From AC-69 sp963751665 (GTDB taxonomy: Bacteria; Actinomycetota; UBA4738; HRBIN12), in assembly GCA_963751665.1 (NCBI GenBank), contig CAVVVF010000004.1, forward strand, positions 372,001 to 436,000: DNA of 64,000 bases. The letters are read 5' to 3'. Under the pieces are notes generated by a model. The model searched no databases. It was not told the DNA's origin and saw only the letters and a list, made by a program, of their open reading frames with translations. Below, piece after piece: positions 35,582-45,322 of the stretch. How positions within the stretch are numbered: the first letter of the stretch is position 1; each line of letters starts with the position of its first letter. The translations under genes and the position numbers were made by a program.

Positions 35582-37269
35582 GAACCGTGGAGAACGTCAG
35601 CGAGCCCGTCGGCAGGGTCCTCGGCACCGAGGACGCCACCCCGCTCACCTTCTGGGTGGGCGTCGCGCCCGACTCGTACCTCCAGCTGGACGACGCCGTG
35701 GTGGTCGACACGGAGGTCCCGGGGCGGGGCCCCCTTCGGATCGCCGGCATCGTGCAGGACGTCCGGGCCCGGCACGAGGGCGCGCAGTTCGACACGGACG
35801 TGTTCCTGGTGGAGCGCGGCGTGCTGCCGGTCGACACGGCCGTTGCCGCCCAGGTCGTGGCCACCCGGTTCGAGCCCGAGATCTTCGTCCCGCCCATGCC
35901 CGGCTTGCCGGCATACCGGGCCCGGGGCAAGGACCGGGACGAGGCCCTGTACTTCGATCAGATGGAGCGGCGGGTCCCGGCCGGCCTGACCCGGGACGGC
36001 GAGCCCATGTTCCTCGACCTCGACTTCCTCGACGGCACCCGCGGCGCCCACGTGAACATCTCCGGCATCTCCGGCGTGGCGACCAAGACGACGTACGCGT
36101 TGTTCCTGCTGTATTCGCTGTTCCACTCCGAGGTGCTCGGCCGGTACTCGACCAATACCAAGGCCATCGTGTTCAACGTGAAGGGCGAGGACCTCATGTG
36201 GCTCGACACGCCCAACGCCAAGCTCCAGCAGGCCGACCGGGAGGACTACGGTCGCCTCGGGCTGCCAGTGGGGGCGTTCGAGAGCGTGGGGGTGTGGGCC
36301 CCGGTCCGCCCGGACTCGGGCGGCCAGGCGGTGCCGCAGGTCGAGGGCCGTTCGCAGGGCGTGACCGGGTACTACTGGACGGTGCGGGAGTTCGTCCGGG
36401 AGAAGTTCCTCCGGTTCCTGTTCGCCGAGGCCGAGGACGAGCGGTCGCAGATCGCCGACCTCGTCGCCCGGGTCGAATCGCACCTGGATCGGGAGTGCGT
36501 GGATGACGCCGAGAGCGATGCCACAGTGTCCTTCGGCGGCTACCCCATCCAGGACTTCGACGCCCTATGCGAGGTGATCCGGGAGCAGGTGGAGGACGAG
36601 CACTCCCCGTGGCGCGGCCGGCTGTCCGACGCGACGGTGGCGGCCTTCGTTCGGCGCCTGGATGCGGCGCGGTTCCGGATGGCGCATCTCGTTTGGGGTC
36701 GCGCCGCGGAGCGCCCGGAGCGCCACCGGATCGACTGGGAGGCGAACCAGGTCACCGTGATCGACATCCACAACCTCCACGACCGGGCCAAGCGGTTCGT
36801 CACCGGCGTGGTGATCAAGCGGCTGTTCGAGCACAAGGAGCGGATGGGGCGGCGCGAGCCGCTCACGTTCCTGGTGCTCGACGAGCTCAACCGGTACGCG
36901 CCCCGTGAGGGGTGGAGCCCCATCAAGGAGGTCCTGCTCGACGTGGCCGAGCGGGGCCGCTCGCTCGGGATGATCCTGGTGGGCGCGGAGCAGACGGCGA
37001 GCGAGGTCGAGCGACGGGTCATCGCCAACAGCGCGTTCCGGGTGGTCGGGCGGCTGGACACGGCCGAGGCGGCCCGGAGCGAGTACGGGTTCCTCCCGGC
37101 CGTCACGCGGTCGCGGGCCTCCATCCTCAAGCCGGGGTCGATGATCCTTCAGCAACCGCACATCCCCATCCCGCTCCAGATCCGCTTCCCCTTCCCGTCG
37201 TGGGCCACGCGGGCCGACGAGGCCGCTCCAGCCGGCGGGGACCCGTTCAAGCCGTTCCAGGGGGAATGA
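35578..37269 (+). CDS. herA: HerA-like DNA translocase ATPase (DUF87 type)
   Basis: 563 residues from GTG 35578; GTG 35587 is also possible. HAS-barrel-like N terminus (VGRVLGTEDATPLTFWVGV) and RecA-fold ATPase with a non-standard P-loop, S-G-I-S-G-V-A-T-K-T-T (residues 162-172), lacking the GK[T/S] Gly. Walker B is FLVLDELNRYAP (D435-E436). Later motifs LVGAEQTASEVERRVIANSA and KPGSMILQQP resemble the sensor and arginine-finger region of HerA/FtsK-like hexamers. HerA pumps DNA and stimulates NurA during end resection. Start overlaps NurA; SbcD follows 7 bp later. Confidence 0.88.
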   Translation: MRTVENVSEPVGRVLGTEDATPLTFWVGVAPDSYLQLDDAVVVDTEVPGRGPLRIAGIVQDVRARHEGAQFDTDVFLVERGVLPVDTAVAAQVVATRFEPEIFVPPMPGLPAYRARGKDRDEALYFDQMERRVPAGLTRDGEPMFLDLDFLDGTRGAHVNISGISGVATKTTYALFLLYSLFHSEVLGRYSTNTKAIVFNVKGEDLMWLDTPNAKLQQADREDYGRLGLPVGAFESVGVWAPVRPDSGGQAVPQVEGRSQGVTGYYWTVREFVREKFLRFLFAEAEDERSQIADLVARVESHLDRECVDDAESDATVSFGGYPIQDFDALCEVIREQVEDEHSPWRGRLSDATVAAFVRRLDAARFRMAHLVWGRAAERPERHRIDWEANQVTVIDIHNLHDRAKRFVTGVVIKRLFEHKERMGRREPLTFLVLDELNRYAPREGWSPIKEVLLDVAERGRSLGMILVGAEQTASEVERRVIANSAFRVVGRLDTAEAARSEYGFLPAVTRSRASILKPGSMILQQPHIPIPLQIRFPFPSWATRADEAAPAGGDPFKPFQGE

Positions 37270-37276
37270 GCGCTCG

Positions 37277-38437
37277 GTGAGGTTCCTGCACACGGCGGAC
37301 TGGCACGTCGGCAAGGCCATCCGGGGAAGGTCGCGGTACGAGGAGTTCGCTGCCGCGCTCGACGAGGTCGTGGGGATCGCCCGGGACGAGGCCGTCGACG
37401 CGGTGCTCGTGGCCGGCGACCTGTACGAGCATCGGGCGGCGCCCCCCGACGCCGATGTCGTCGTGTTCGACGCGCTGCTTCGCCTGCACGACGCGGGCAT
37501 CCGGGTGGTGGCCATCCCCGGCAACCACGACTCCGCGCTTCGCCTCGAGGCCCTGAGCAAGTTGCTGCGGCCCATCGACGTTGACCTGGTGCCCCGGGTG
37601 GCTCCGCCCGAGGGCGGCGGGATCGTCGAGGTGCACTCCCGGGACGGCTCGCACTCGGCCGGCGTCGCGTGCGTGCCGTTCGTCCCGGAACGGCGGTTCG
37701 GCGACGCCGCGGCCCTGTTCGAGGCCGGCGAGCGTTGGTTCCTGTCCTACGCGGAGGGGATGGGGGAGTTGCTGGCGGCGATGGCCGAAGGATTCCGGCC
37801 GGATCGCGTCAACGTGCTCCTCGCCCACCTGTTCACCGACGGCGCGATGCTCGGGGGTGGCGAGCGGGAGGTCAGCATCGGGCTGCAGTACGCCATCTCG
37901 CCGTCGAGGCTGCCCGGCGACGCCGCGTACATCGCGCTCGGCCACGTGCACCGGCCCCAATCGGTCAAGGGCTCGCCCGCTCCGGCCCGGTACGCCGGCT
38001 CGCTGATCCAGCTCGACTTCGGCGAGGTGGATCAGCGGAAGTCGGTGGCGATCGTGGAGGCGTCGCCCGGGACGCCCGCAAGGGTTCGCGAGGTCCCGCT
38101 CACCTCGGGCCGGCGCCTCGTGGACGTGCGGGGGACCCTCGACGAGATCGTTGCCCGGGCCGCCGACGTCGGCGACGCGTACCTCCGGGCGTTCGTGAGG
38201 ACCGAGGGTCCGGTCCCGGGCCTGGCGGACCGCATCCGAGAGGCGCTCCCAAATGCCCTCGACGTCCACCTCGACTACGAGCGCCCCGAGGCCGTCTCAC
38301 AGGCCGAGCCGATCTCATCGCTCCGGCCGCGCGACCAGTTCGAGGCGTACTTCCGTTCGCAACACGGTGCGGAGCCGTCCTCGGAGATCATGGGGGCGTT
38401 CGACGAGGCGCTTGCACTGGAAGCCGAGGGGGCCTGA
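37277..38437 (+). CDS. sbcD: Exonuclease SbcD (Mre11 homologue)
   Basis: 386 residues from GTG 37277. Calcineurin-like phosphoesterase with all five metal motifs: HTADWH (D-x-H), AGDLYE, GNHDSA, LLAHLF and GHVHRPQ. Mre11/SbcD subunits provide the 3'-5' exonuclease and hairpin-opening endonuclease of the SbcCD complex. The C terminus holds the helical capping and SbcC-binding region. It is flanked by HerA upstream (7 bp) and SbcC downstream (overlapping start), in the order used in archaeal HerA-Mre11-Rad50-NurA operons. Confidence 0.95.
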   Translation: MRFLHTADWHVGKAIRGRSRYEEFAAALDEVVGIARDEAVDAVLVAGDLYEHRAAPPDADVVVFDALLRLHDAGIRVVAIPGNHDSALRLEALSKLLRPIDVDLVPRVAPPEGGGIVEVHSRDGSHSAGVACVPFVPERRFGDAAALFEAGERWFLSYAEGMGELLAAMAEGFRPDRVNVLLAHLFTDGAMLGGGEREVSIGLQYAISPSRLPGDAAYIALGHVHRPQSVKGSPAPARYAGSLIQLDFGEVDQRKSVAIVEASPGTPARVREVPLTSGRRLVDVRGTLDEIVARAADVGDAYLRAFVRTEGPVPGLADRIREALPNALDVHLDYERPEAVSQAEPISSLRPRDQFEAYFRSQHGAEPSSEIMGAFDEALALEAEGA

Positions 38438-41004
38438 TGCGGCCCATCCGGCTCGAGCTGAAAGGGTTCACGTCCTTCCGGGACGATCAGGTCATCGACT
38501 TCGAAGGCCTCGACCTGTTCGCCATCGCCGGGCCCACCGGGTCAGGCAAGTCCTCCATCCTCGACGCCGTGACCTACGCCCTGTACGGCTACGTCGATCG
38601 GGTCGGCAAGCAGGTCGGGCAGCTCGTCAGCCAGGGGCAGCCCCGGATGGCCGTCATGCTCGAGTTCGGCGTGGGGAAGGACCGCTACCGGGTGGCCCGG
38701 TCCACGCCGGCCCACGGGGCGTCGAAGATCCTGCTGGAACGGTGGCAGGACGGCGAGTGGCGGCAGGCCGGCGAGGGGGCGGACCGGGTCCGGGAGGCCG
38801 ACGCCATGATCAAGCAGGCCGTGGGCCTGGACTACGACGCCTTCACCCGGTCCGTCCTGCTTCCCCAGGGCAAGTTCGCCGAGTTCCTGGTGGGCGACGC
38901 GAAGGACCGGCGGAACATCCTCACCGAGCTCCTGGGGCTGGAGCTGTTCGAGCGGCTGGCCAAGCTGGCCGGTGAGATCAAGCGGGTGGCGTCGGTCGAG
39001 GCGGAGGCGAACGAGCGACTCCTTTCGACCGAGTACGCCGGCGTGACCGAGCAGGCGGTGTCCGACGCCGCCGCCTTCGCGAAGGAGGCGGCGGCTCGTG
39101 ATGCGAGCCTGGCGGCTGCCGAAGGCGAGCTGCGGAAGCTGGCGGATCGGTGGGCGGAGACCGCGCGGTCGGTGCAGGAGCTCCGAACGTGCGCGGTCGA
39201 TGCCCGGCGGGCCGTCGGGGTCGCGGCCGAGTCGGCGGAGGCGCTCGAGGACCTGGCCGGCCGGCTGCTCGAGGCCCAGGCCGGGGCGAAGGCCGCCGCC
39301 AAGGCGGCCGAGGCCCGAGCCAAGGAGGCCGTGAAAGCGAAGGCGGCGCTGGGGAAGGCCGAGGGCGACTGGGGCGGCACCAAGAAGGTGGCGTCGCTCC
39401 GGGCCAGGGCGGAGGGCCTCGCCGGCGCGCGGGGGGAGGTGGCGGAGGCTCGGGCCGCCGCGAAGGCTGCCCGGGCCTCCGGCCCGAAGCTGGCCAAGGC
39501 GCTCGGCGCGGCGGAGCAGGCCGTCGCGGCGCGGGTGGTGGAGGCCGAGGCCGCCATCGCCGCCCTCGAAGCGGCGGAGGTGGCCCTGGACCGGGCAACG
39601 CACGCCGATGTCGTTGCCGCGGTCCGAAGCGGTGTGAAGGTGGGCGATCCGTGTCCCGTCTGCGGGCGAGCCATCGAGTCGCTTCCCCGGGCGCGCGGGG
39701 TGCAGGCATTGGAGCGGGCGAAGGCGGCGCACGTGAAGGCGCGAGGAAGCGCGGAGCGTGCGAACGAGGAGTTGCAGCACGCTCGGGCCGATCGGGACGG
39801 GGCCGAGCGCGAGGCCGGCCAGGCCGAGCGGGAAGCCACGCGGATCGAGGAGCAGCTGTCGAGGCTGCTCGAGGAGCTCGACATCGCGGAGACCGAGCTC
39901 GCCGCCGCGTTCGGCGGGAAGGTTCCCGCCGATCCGGTCGCCGTGCTGGACGGACGCCTGGAGCGACTGGAGGAGCTCGACCGATCGTGCGATGGGGCCG
40001 AAGGCGCGTTGGCCCAGGCCAAGGAGGACCGGGTCGCCGCCGAACGCGAACGCGATGCGCTCACCGCTCGGGCCGGCGAGGTCCGAGGCCGGCTCGGAGG
40101 TCTGGCCGTGAGCGGGTTGGTCGAGCGGGCCCGTTCGCTGGCCACTCCCGAGCTCGGCCTGCCCGAACTGCCGCAGGCGGCGACGATCACCGATGCGGGC
40201 GAGCTCCTTGCCGTGGCCACCGCACTGGCCGCAGGGCTCGGCTCGCTCGCCGAGGATCTGGACGAGCTGGCCTCGGCGCGAGCGGAGGGCCAGGCGGCCC
40301 TCCTGGCCGAGGCCCGGGGCATCGTCGGCGACGGGTTCGAGTCTGCGCCGAGCTTGTCGGAGCTCGTCGATGCGGTCGCCGGAGCCCGCACCGCGGCCGC
40401 CAGGGACGCGGCCACCGCCGAACACCGGTCGGCCGAGCTCCGGACCAAGCTCGCCAACGCGAAGGACATGATCGAGCGGGTCACGGAGCAGCGGGGCCGG
40501 GCGTCGCGCTTCGACGCGTTGTCCAAGGAGCTCCGCGCCGACCGGATCATCGCGTTCCTCCAGGTGGAGGCGCTCCAGATCCTGGCTGCGGCGGGCTCCG
40601 AGCACCTGTCGACCCTGTCGGGCGGTCGGTACCGCCTGGCGTTCGACCAGGACGAGTTCTTCGTGATCGATGCCTGGAACGGCGAGGAGCGCCGGAGCGC
40701 GCGGACGCTCTCGGGAGGCGAGACCTTCCTCGCCTCGCTCGGTCTCGCGCTCGCGCTGTCGGAGCAGGTTCGATCGCTCTCCCTCACTCGACGTGCCGAC
40801 ATGGACAGCCTGTTCCTGGACGAGGGGTTCGGCACGCTCGACCCGGAGACGCTCGAGGTTGTCGTGGACGCCATCGAGCAGCTGGGGAGCGACGGGAGGA
40901 TGGTCGGCGTCATCACCCACGTCCGCGAGCTCGCGCTCCGCCTCCCCGCCAGGATCGAGGTCGACGGCTCGCCCCGGGGCAGCCGGATCCAGGTGATCGC
41001 CTAG
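38437..41004 (+). CDS. sbcC: Exonuclease SbcC (Rad50 homologue)
   Basis: 855 residues, ATG 38437 sharing one base with the SbcD TGA. ABC-type ATPase split by a long coiled coil: Walker A AGPTGSGKSS, Q-loop LLPQGKFAEFLVG, zinc hook CPVCG (C406, C409), signature LSGGETFLASL, Walker B DSLFLDEGFGTLD, H-loop VITHV. The coiled-coil arms are Ala-rich and about 230 residues each, shorter than E. coli SbcC. SbcC tethers DNA ends and gates SbcD nuclease. Stop TAG is embedded in CTAG, shared with the convergent gene. Confidence 0.95.
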   Translation: MRPIRLELKGFTSFRDDQVIDFEGLDLFAIAGPTGSGKSSILDAVTYALYGYVDRVGKQVGQLVSQGQPRMAVMLEFGVGKDRYRVARSTPAHGASKILLERWQDGEWRQAGEGADRVREADAMIKQAVGLDYDAFTRSVLLPQGKFAEFLVGDAKDRRNILTELLGLELFERLAKLAGEIKRVASVEAEANERLLSTEYAGVTEQAVSDAAAFAKEAAARDASLAAAEGELRKLADRWAETARSVQELRTCAVDARRAVGVAAESAEALEDLAGRLLEAQAGAKAAAKAAEARAKEAVKAKAALGKAEGDWGGTKKVASLRARAEGLAGARGEVAEARAAAKAARASGPKLAKALGAAEQAVAARVVEAEAAIAALEAAEVALDRATHADVVAAVRSGVKVGDPCPVCGRAIESLPRARGVQALERAKAAHVKARGSAERANEELQHARADRDGAEREAGQAEREATRIEEQLSRLLEELDIAETELAAAFGGKVPADPVAVLDGRLERLEELDRSCDGAEGALAQAKEDRVAAERERDALTARAGEVRGRLGGLAVSGLVERARSLATPELGLPELPQAATITDAGELLAVATALAAGLGSLAEDLDELASARAEGQAALLAEARGIVGDGFESAPSLSELVDAVAGARTAAARDAATAEHRSAELRTKLANAKDMIERVTEQRGRASRFDALSKELRADRIIAFLQVEALQILAAAGSEHLSTLSGGRYRLAFDQDEFFVIDAWNGEERRSARTLSGGETFLASLGLALALSEQVRSLSLTRRADMDSLFLDEGFGTLDPETLEVVVDAIEQLGSDGRMVGVITHVRELALRLPARIEVDGSPRGSRIQVIA

Positions 41005-41765
41005 GCCGACGTCACCACGCGATCGACCACCGTCCAAGCCTTGCCGTCCCATCGGATGGTGGTGGTGCGGAACCTGCTCGGGCAGCAGTGGGAGTCGCCC
41101 GGCTCATATTCGGCCGCTCGGATCCGAAGCGTTCCCGATGCGATCTCGATCTGCGTGTCGCAGGTGGAACGGCGAAGGATCGCGGTTGCGAACCCGGCGC
41201 CGCTCTGCACGACTCGCCAGACGCCGCACCCGCCGCTCCCTCCCTTGTCCTCGAAGGTCAGCACGTCGGGGATGGCGTCGCCCGTCACGTCGCCCACGTC
41301 GAACCGCACGCCGAGGACCCCTTCCGACGGAGGATCCGTGAACGCGTAGACCACCCGCCACGGGGGCTTGTCGGGGAACTGCTGCCACACCTCGAACCCG
41401 TGCTCCGCGGAGAACGGATCCACGCCCCGGGTCCATGCCAGCGCGATCTGAGGGACCTGATCCGTGGTGGGCGGGAGCCTCCAGGCCGTGGTCACCTCCG
41501 CGCCGAGCGGGACGAGGTCCGCCACCGGCACCTTGTCCGAGGTGAGGCGGCGGCCGTACGTCGTGGGGGCGTCGACGGGGACGTCGATCGTGGGTGAGGT
41601 GGGCGGCGTCGGCGTCGCCACCGTGCCGGTGAGGCTGGGCCCCGGCGGCGTCGCGGTCGGCTCGTTCGTTCGGCTGGGGCTCGGCAGGGGCGCCGACTCG
41701 CCGCCACAGGACGAGGCCAGAAGGACGAAGAGGGTCACGGCGGCGAGTCGGCGCATCGCCGGCAT
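41001..41765 (-). CDS. Lipoprotein with VCBS/FG-GAP-like repeat
   Basis: 254 residues from ATG 41765 (MPAMRRLAAV); ATG 41756 is an alternative. Lipobox LASSC near residue 20, then a Pro/Thr/Ser linker, then a beta-rich domain with DVGDVTGDAIPDVLTFED, a calcium-binding-like repeat of the FG-GAP/VCBS type. Cysteines (GGCGVWR, STCDTQ, HCCPSRF) could form disulfides. No assigned function; probably a surface-exposed sensor or scaffold. Divergent from the thioesterase gene by 53 bp, and convergent with sbcC through CTAG. Confidence 0.72.
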   Translation of the reverse strand: MPAMRRLAAVTLFVLLASSCGGESAPLPSPSRTNEPTATPPGPSLTGTVATPTPPTSPTIDVPVDAPTTYGRRLTSDKVPVADLVPLGAEVTTAWRLPPTTDQVPQIALAWTRGVDPFSAEHGFEVWQQFPDKPPWRVVYAFTDPPSEGVLGVRFDVGDVTGDAIPDVLTFEDKGGSGGCGVWRVVQSGAGFATAILRRSTCDTQIEIASGTLRIRAAEYEPGDSHCCPSRFRTTTIRWDGKAWTVVDRVVTSA

Positions 41766-41818
41766 GCTACCCGCCTGTCCTGCTTCGGATGCCTCGTGGC
41801 GTGGGGTACAGTCCCCGC

Positions 41819-42406
41819 ATGGCCGAAGGGGATCTCGCGCCGAAGCCCGTGTCCGCGTCCCAGGTGACACTGGTCCAGCTCATGGAGATCACCGACGCGA
41901 ACATCGCCGGGATCGTCCACGGCGGAACCATCATGAAGCTCGTCGACACGGCGGCGGGCCTCGCCGCGATGAAGCACTGCGGCGGCCCGGCCGTGACGGT
42001 GTCGATGGACTCGATGTCCTTCCTCGCGCCCGTCCGGATCGGCGACACGGTCATGGTGAGAGCTTCGGTGAACGACGTCGGAAGGACCTCGTTGGAGGTC
42101 GGCGTTCGCGTCGAGTCCGAGAACGTCCTGTCCGGGGAGCGAACCCACACCGGCAGCGCCTACCTCGTGTTCGTCGCTTTGGACCAGGAGGGAAAGCCTC
42201 GCCCGGTGCCGTCGGTGGACGCCCAGACCCAGAACCAGCGGCGCCGTCAGAAGGAGGCCAAGATCCGCCGCGAGACGCGCCTGGCCCACAAGCAGGCCAT
42301 CTTGGAGCACCGGGACAAGGTGCAGCGGGAGCAGGCCGTGGCCCCAGACGAGGACGAGCCCCAGGACGACGAGGGGTTCCCCAGGCGCCGCCACCTCCGC
42401 ATGTAG
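41819..42406 (+). CDS. Acyl-CoA thioesterase (hotdog fold, BACH/YciA type)
   Basis: 195 residues from ATG 41819. Hotdog domain (about 12-130) with IVHGGTIMKLVDTAAG, the active Asp/His helix, and MSFLAPVRIGDTVMVRASV. It hydrolyses acyl-CoA to free acid and CoA. A charged C-terminal tail of about 60 residues (QRRRQKEAKIRRETRL) is longer than in typical homologues and may be coiled or disordered. Convergent and divergent neighbours do not suggest a dedicated pathway; general acyl-CoA pool control is likely given the surrounding metabolism. Confidence 0.9.
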   Translation: MAEGDLAPKPVSASQVTLVQLMEITDANIAGIVHGGTIMKLVDTAAGLAAMKHCGGPAVTVSMDSMSFLAPVRIGDTVMVRASVNDVGRTSLEVGVRVESENVLSGERTHTGSAYLVFVALDQEGKPRPVPSVDAQTQNQRRRQKEAKIRRETRLAHKQAILEHRDKVQREQAVAPDEDEPQDDEGFPRRRHLRM

Positions 42407-42500
42407 GCACGCTGTCGCCGCAGCCCTGGATCACCCGGTCGCGCTCGCGCCACATCGGGGACAATGGAGGTGTCGTCCTCGAGGAGGGTCGGAAGTCGCC

Positions 42501-45253
42501 GTGACCACGGAGTTCGCCGGCGCCAGGGATCGCCTCGCGACGGCCGGCGGTGACGTCGCCGTCCACCGGCTCGGCTGGCTCGCCGAGCAGGGGATCGGCG
42601 AGGTCGCCCGGCTGCCGCACACGGTGAAGATCCTGCTCGAGAACCTCCTCCGCCGGGCCGGGGCGCGCGACGTGACCGACGGGGACGTGCGGGCCCTGGC
42701 CGCCTGGCCGGCTCCCGCGCCCCGCGCGGACGTCGCGTTCATGCCGGCCCGCGTGTTGATGCAGGACTTCACCGGCGTCCCCGCAGTCGTGGACCTCGCG
42801 GCGATGCGCTCGGCCATGGCTCGCGCCGGCGGCGACCCGAACCGGGTCAATCCGCTCGTCGACGTGGACCTCATCATCGACCACTCGGTCCAGGTGGACC
42901 TGTTCCGCAGCCCGCAGGCCTACCAGGCCAACATCGAATTCGAGTACCGGCGGAACGGCGAGCGCTACGCGCTCCTTCGATGGGCCCAGCAGGCGTTCGA
43001 CGGCGTCCGCGTGGTCCCCCCGGGGGCCGGCATCTGCCACCAGGTGAACCTGGAGCATCTCGGCAAGGTGGTGGCGACGAAGGACGGTCAGGCGTTCCCC
43101 GACACGCTCGTGGGAACCGATTCCCACACCACGATGATCAACGGCCTCGGCGTGTTGGGGTGGGGCGTCGGCGGCATCGAGGCCGAGGCGGCGATGCTCG
43201 GTCAACCCATGTTCCTGCCGCAGCCGATCGTGATGGGCGTGCGGGTCACCGGCGCCCTGCCGGCCGGCACGACGGCCACCGACCTGGTGCTGACGCTGAC
43301 CCAGATGCTGCGGGCGCACGGCGTGGTTGGGAAGTTCGTCGAGTTCTTCGGGCCGGGCTGCTCGACGCTCGAGCTGGCCGACCGGGCCACGCTCTCCAAC
43401 ATGTGCCCCGAGTACGGAGCCACCGCCGCGTTCTGGCCGGTGGACGAGGAGACCCTTCGCTACCTCCGGTTCACCGGACGGGAGGATCGCGTCGACCTGG
43501 TCGAGCGGTACACGAAGGAGCAGGGGCTGTTCCGGACCGACGCCGACCCCGAGCCGGCCTTCAGCGAGGTCCTCGACATGAACCTGTCCACCGTCGAGCC
43601 GTCGGTGGCCGGACCCAAGCGCCCGCAGGACCGGGTGCCGCTCGGCGGCGTGTGGGAGTCGTTCATCGAGGCGTTTCGGGACCGGGTGGAACCCGACCCC
43701 GACCTAACCGAGGTTGGCCGGCTGATCGATGAGGGCGGCGCGCACGGCGGCACCAGGGAGGAGCCAGAGGTCGACACGTCGCGACCGGTGGACCCGGAGC
43801 ACGCACAGCCGGTGAAGCTGAACAACACCGAGATCAGCCACGGCTCGGTGGTCATCGCGGCCATCACGAGCTGTACGAACACGTCGAACCCCACGGTGAT
43901 GATCGCGGCGGGCCTCCTGGCCAAGCGAGCGGTGGAGGCCGGGCTGGAATCCAAGTCGTGGGTGAAGACCTCGCTCGCCCCAGGGTCGCGGGTGGTCACC
44001 GATTACCTCGATGCGGCCGGCCTCCAGCCGTACCTCGACAAGCTGGGGTTCTCGCTCGTCGGGTTCGGATGCACCACGTGCATCGGGAACTCCGGGCCGC
44101 TCCCCGATGAGGTGGCGAACGCCGTGCAGGAGAAGGACCTCGCGGTGGTGGCGGTGCTCTCGGGCAACCGGAACTTCGAGGGCCGGATCCACCCCTCGTG
44201 CGGGCCAGCTACCTGGCGTCGCCGCCGCTGTGCGTCGCGTACGCGCTGACCGGGCACGTCCAGACGGACCTCACGCGGGAGCCGCTCGGGGTGGGCGTCG
44301 ACGGCTCGCCGGTCTACCTCCGCGATCTCTGGCCCTCGGCCGAGGACGTGCAGGCGGCCGTGGCGGAGGCCGTCTCACCCGAGCAGTTCAAGCGGGAGTA
44401 CGGCCGCATCTTCGCCGGCGACGAGCATTGGAACGCCCTTCCCTCGCCGACGGGCCCCATGTTCCAGTGGGATCCCGCCTCGACCTACGTCCGGGAGCCC
44501 CCGTTCTTCGAGGGCCTGGCACCCGAGCCGTCGGAGCCGGGCGACATCGTCGATGCCCGCGTGCTGGTCAAGGTGGGGGACTCGATCACCACCGACCACA
44601 TCTCGCCGGCCGGGTCGATCAAGCCGGACTCGCCCGCGGGGAGGTACCTGATCGAGCATGGCGTGGAGCAACGGGACTTCAACAGCTACGGCTCCCGGCG
44701 GGGGAACCACGAGGTGATGATGCGCGGCACCTTCGCAAACGTGCGGCTGCGGAACGAGCTGGCCCCGGGGACCGAGGGCCCGTGGACCACCCACCTTCCG
44801 AGCGGCGAGGTCATGGCCGTCTTCGACGCCGCACTCCGGTATCGGGACGAGGGCGTTCCGCTGCTCGTGATCGCGGGCAAGGAATACGGCTCGGGCTCGT
44901 CGCGCGACTGGGCGGCGAAGGGCCCGGCGCTCCTCGGGGTCCGCGCGGTCCTGGCCGAGAGCTTCGAGCGGATCCACCGGAGCAACCTCGTGGGGATGGG
45001 CGTGCTGCCGCTCCAGTTCGCCGACGGGCAGTCGGCGGCCTCGCTCGGCCTGACCGGAACCGAGACGTTCACGATCGGGGGGCTGGCCGGCGGGATCGGG
45101 CCCCGGCAGGACGTCAGGGTTCGGGCTCGCCGCGACGACGGCTCCGAGGTCTCGTTCCCGGCCACGGTTCGGATCGACATGTCGGCCGAAGTTGACTACT
45201 ACCACCACGGCGGGATCCTGCAGATGGTCCTCCGCCAGATGCTCGACTCCTGA
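42501..45253 (+). CDS. acnA: Aconitate hydratase (AcnA/IRP type), one frame error
   Basis: 917 residues after adding one base. GTG 42501. Isomerises citrate to isocitrate through cis-aconitate. Fe-S cluster cysteines are in SCTNTSNP and GCTTCIGNSG; other family motifs are PHTVKILLENLLR, GTDSHTTMINGLGVLGWGVGG, SITTDHISPAGSI and KEYGSGSSRDWAAKG (domain 4). The frame breaks near 44,201: CCCTCGTGCGGG should be CCCTCGGTGCGGG (a missing G), restoring HPSVRASYLASPPL. The upstream thioesterase is same-strand but 94 bp away; the ABC transporter follows after 69 bp. Confidence 0.96.
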
Positions 45254-45322
45254 GCCGAGTGACGATGGCCATGGCGGCCGGCGTGCCTGGGAGCCCGCGT
45301 CGGCGGGGGACGGCGTGAGGCG

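Noticed and set aside
38542..41052. Very long open frames antisense to sbcC and to other genes
   Set aside because: Expected in high-GC DNA, since stops are rare on the opposite strand. They lack domains and their codon pattern mirrors the true genes.
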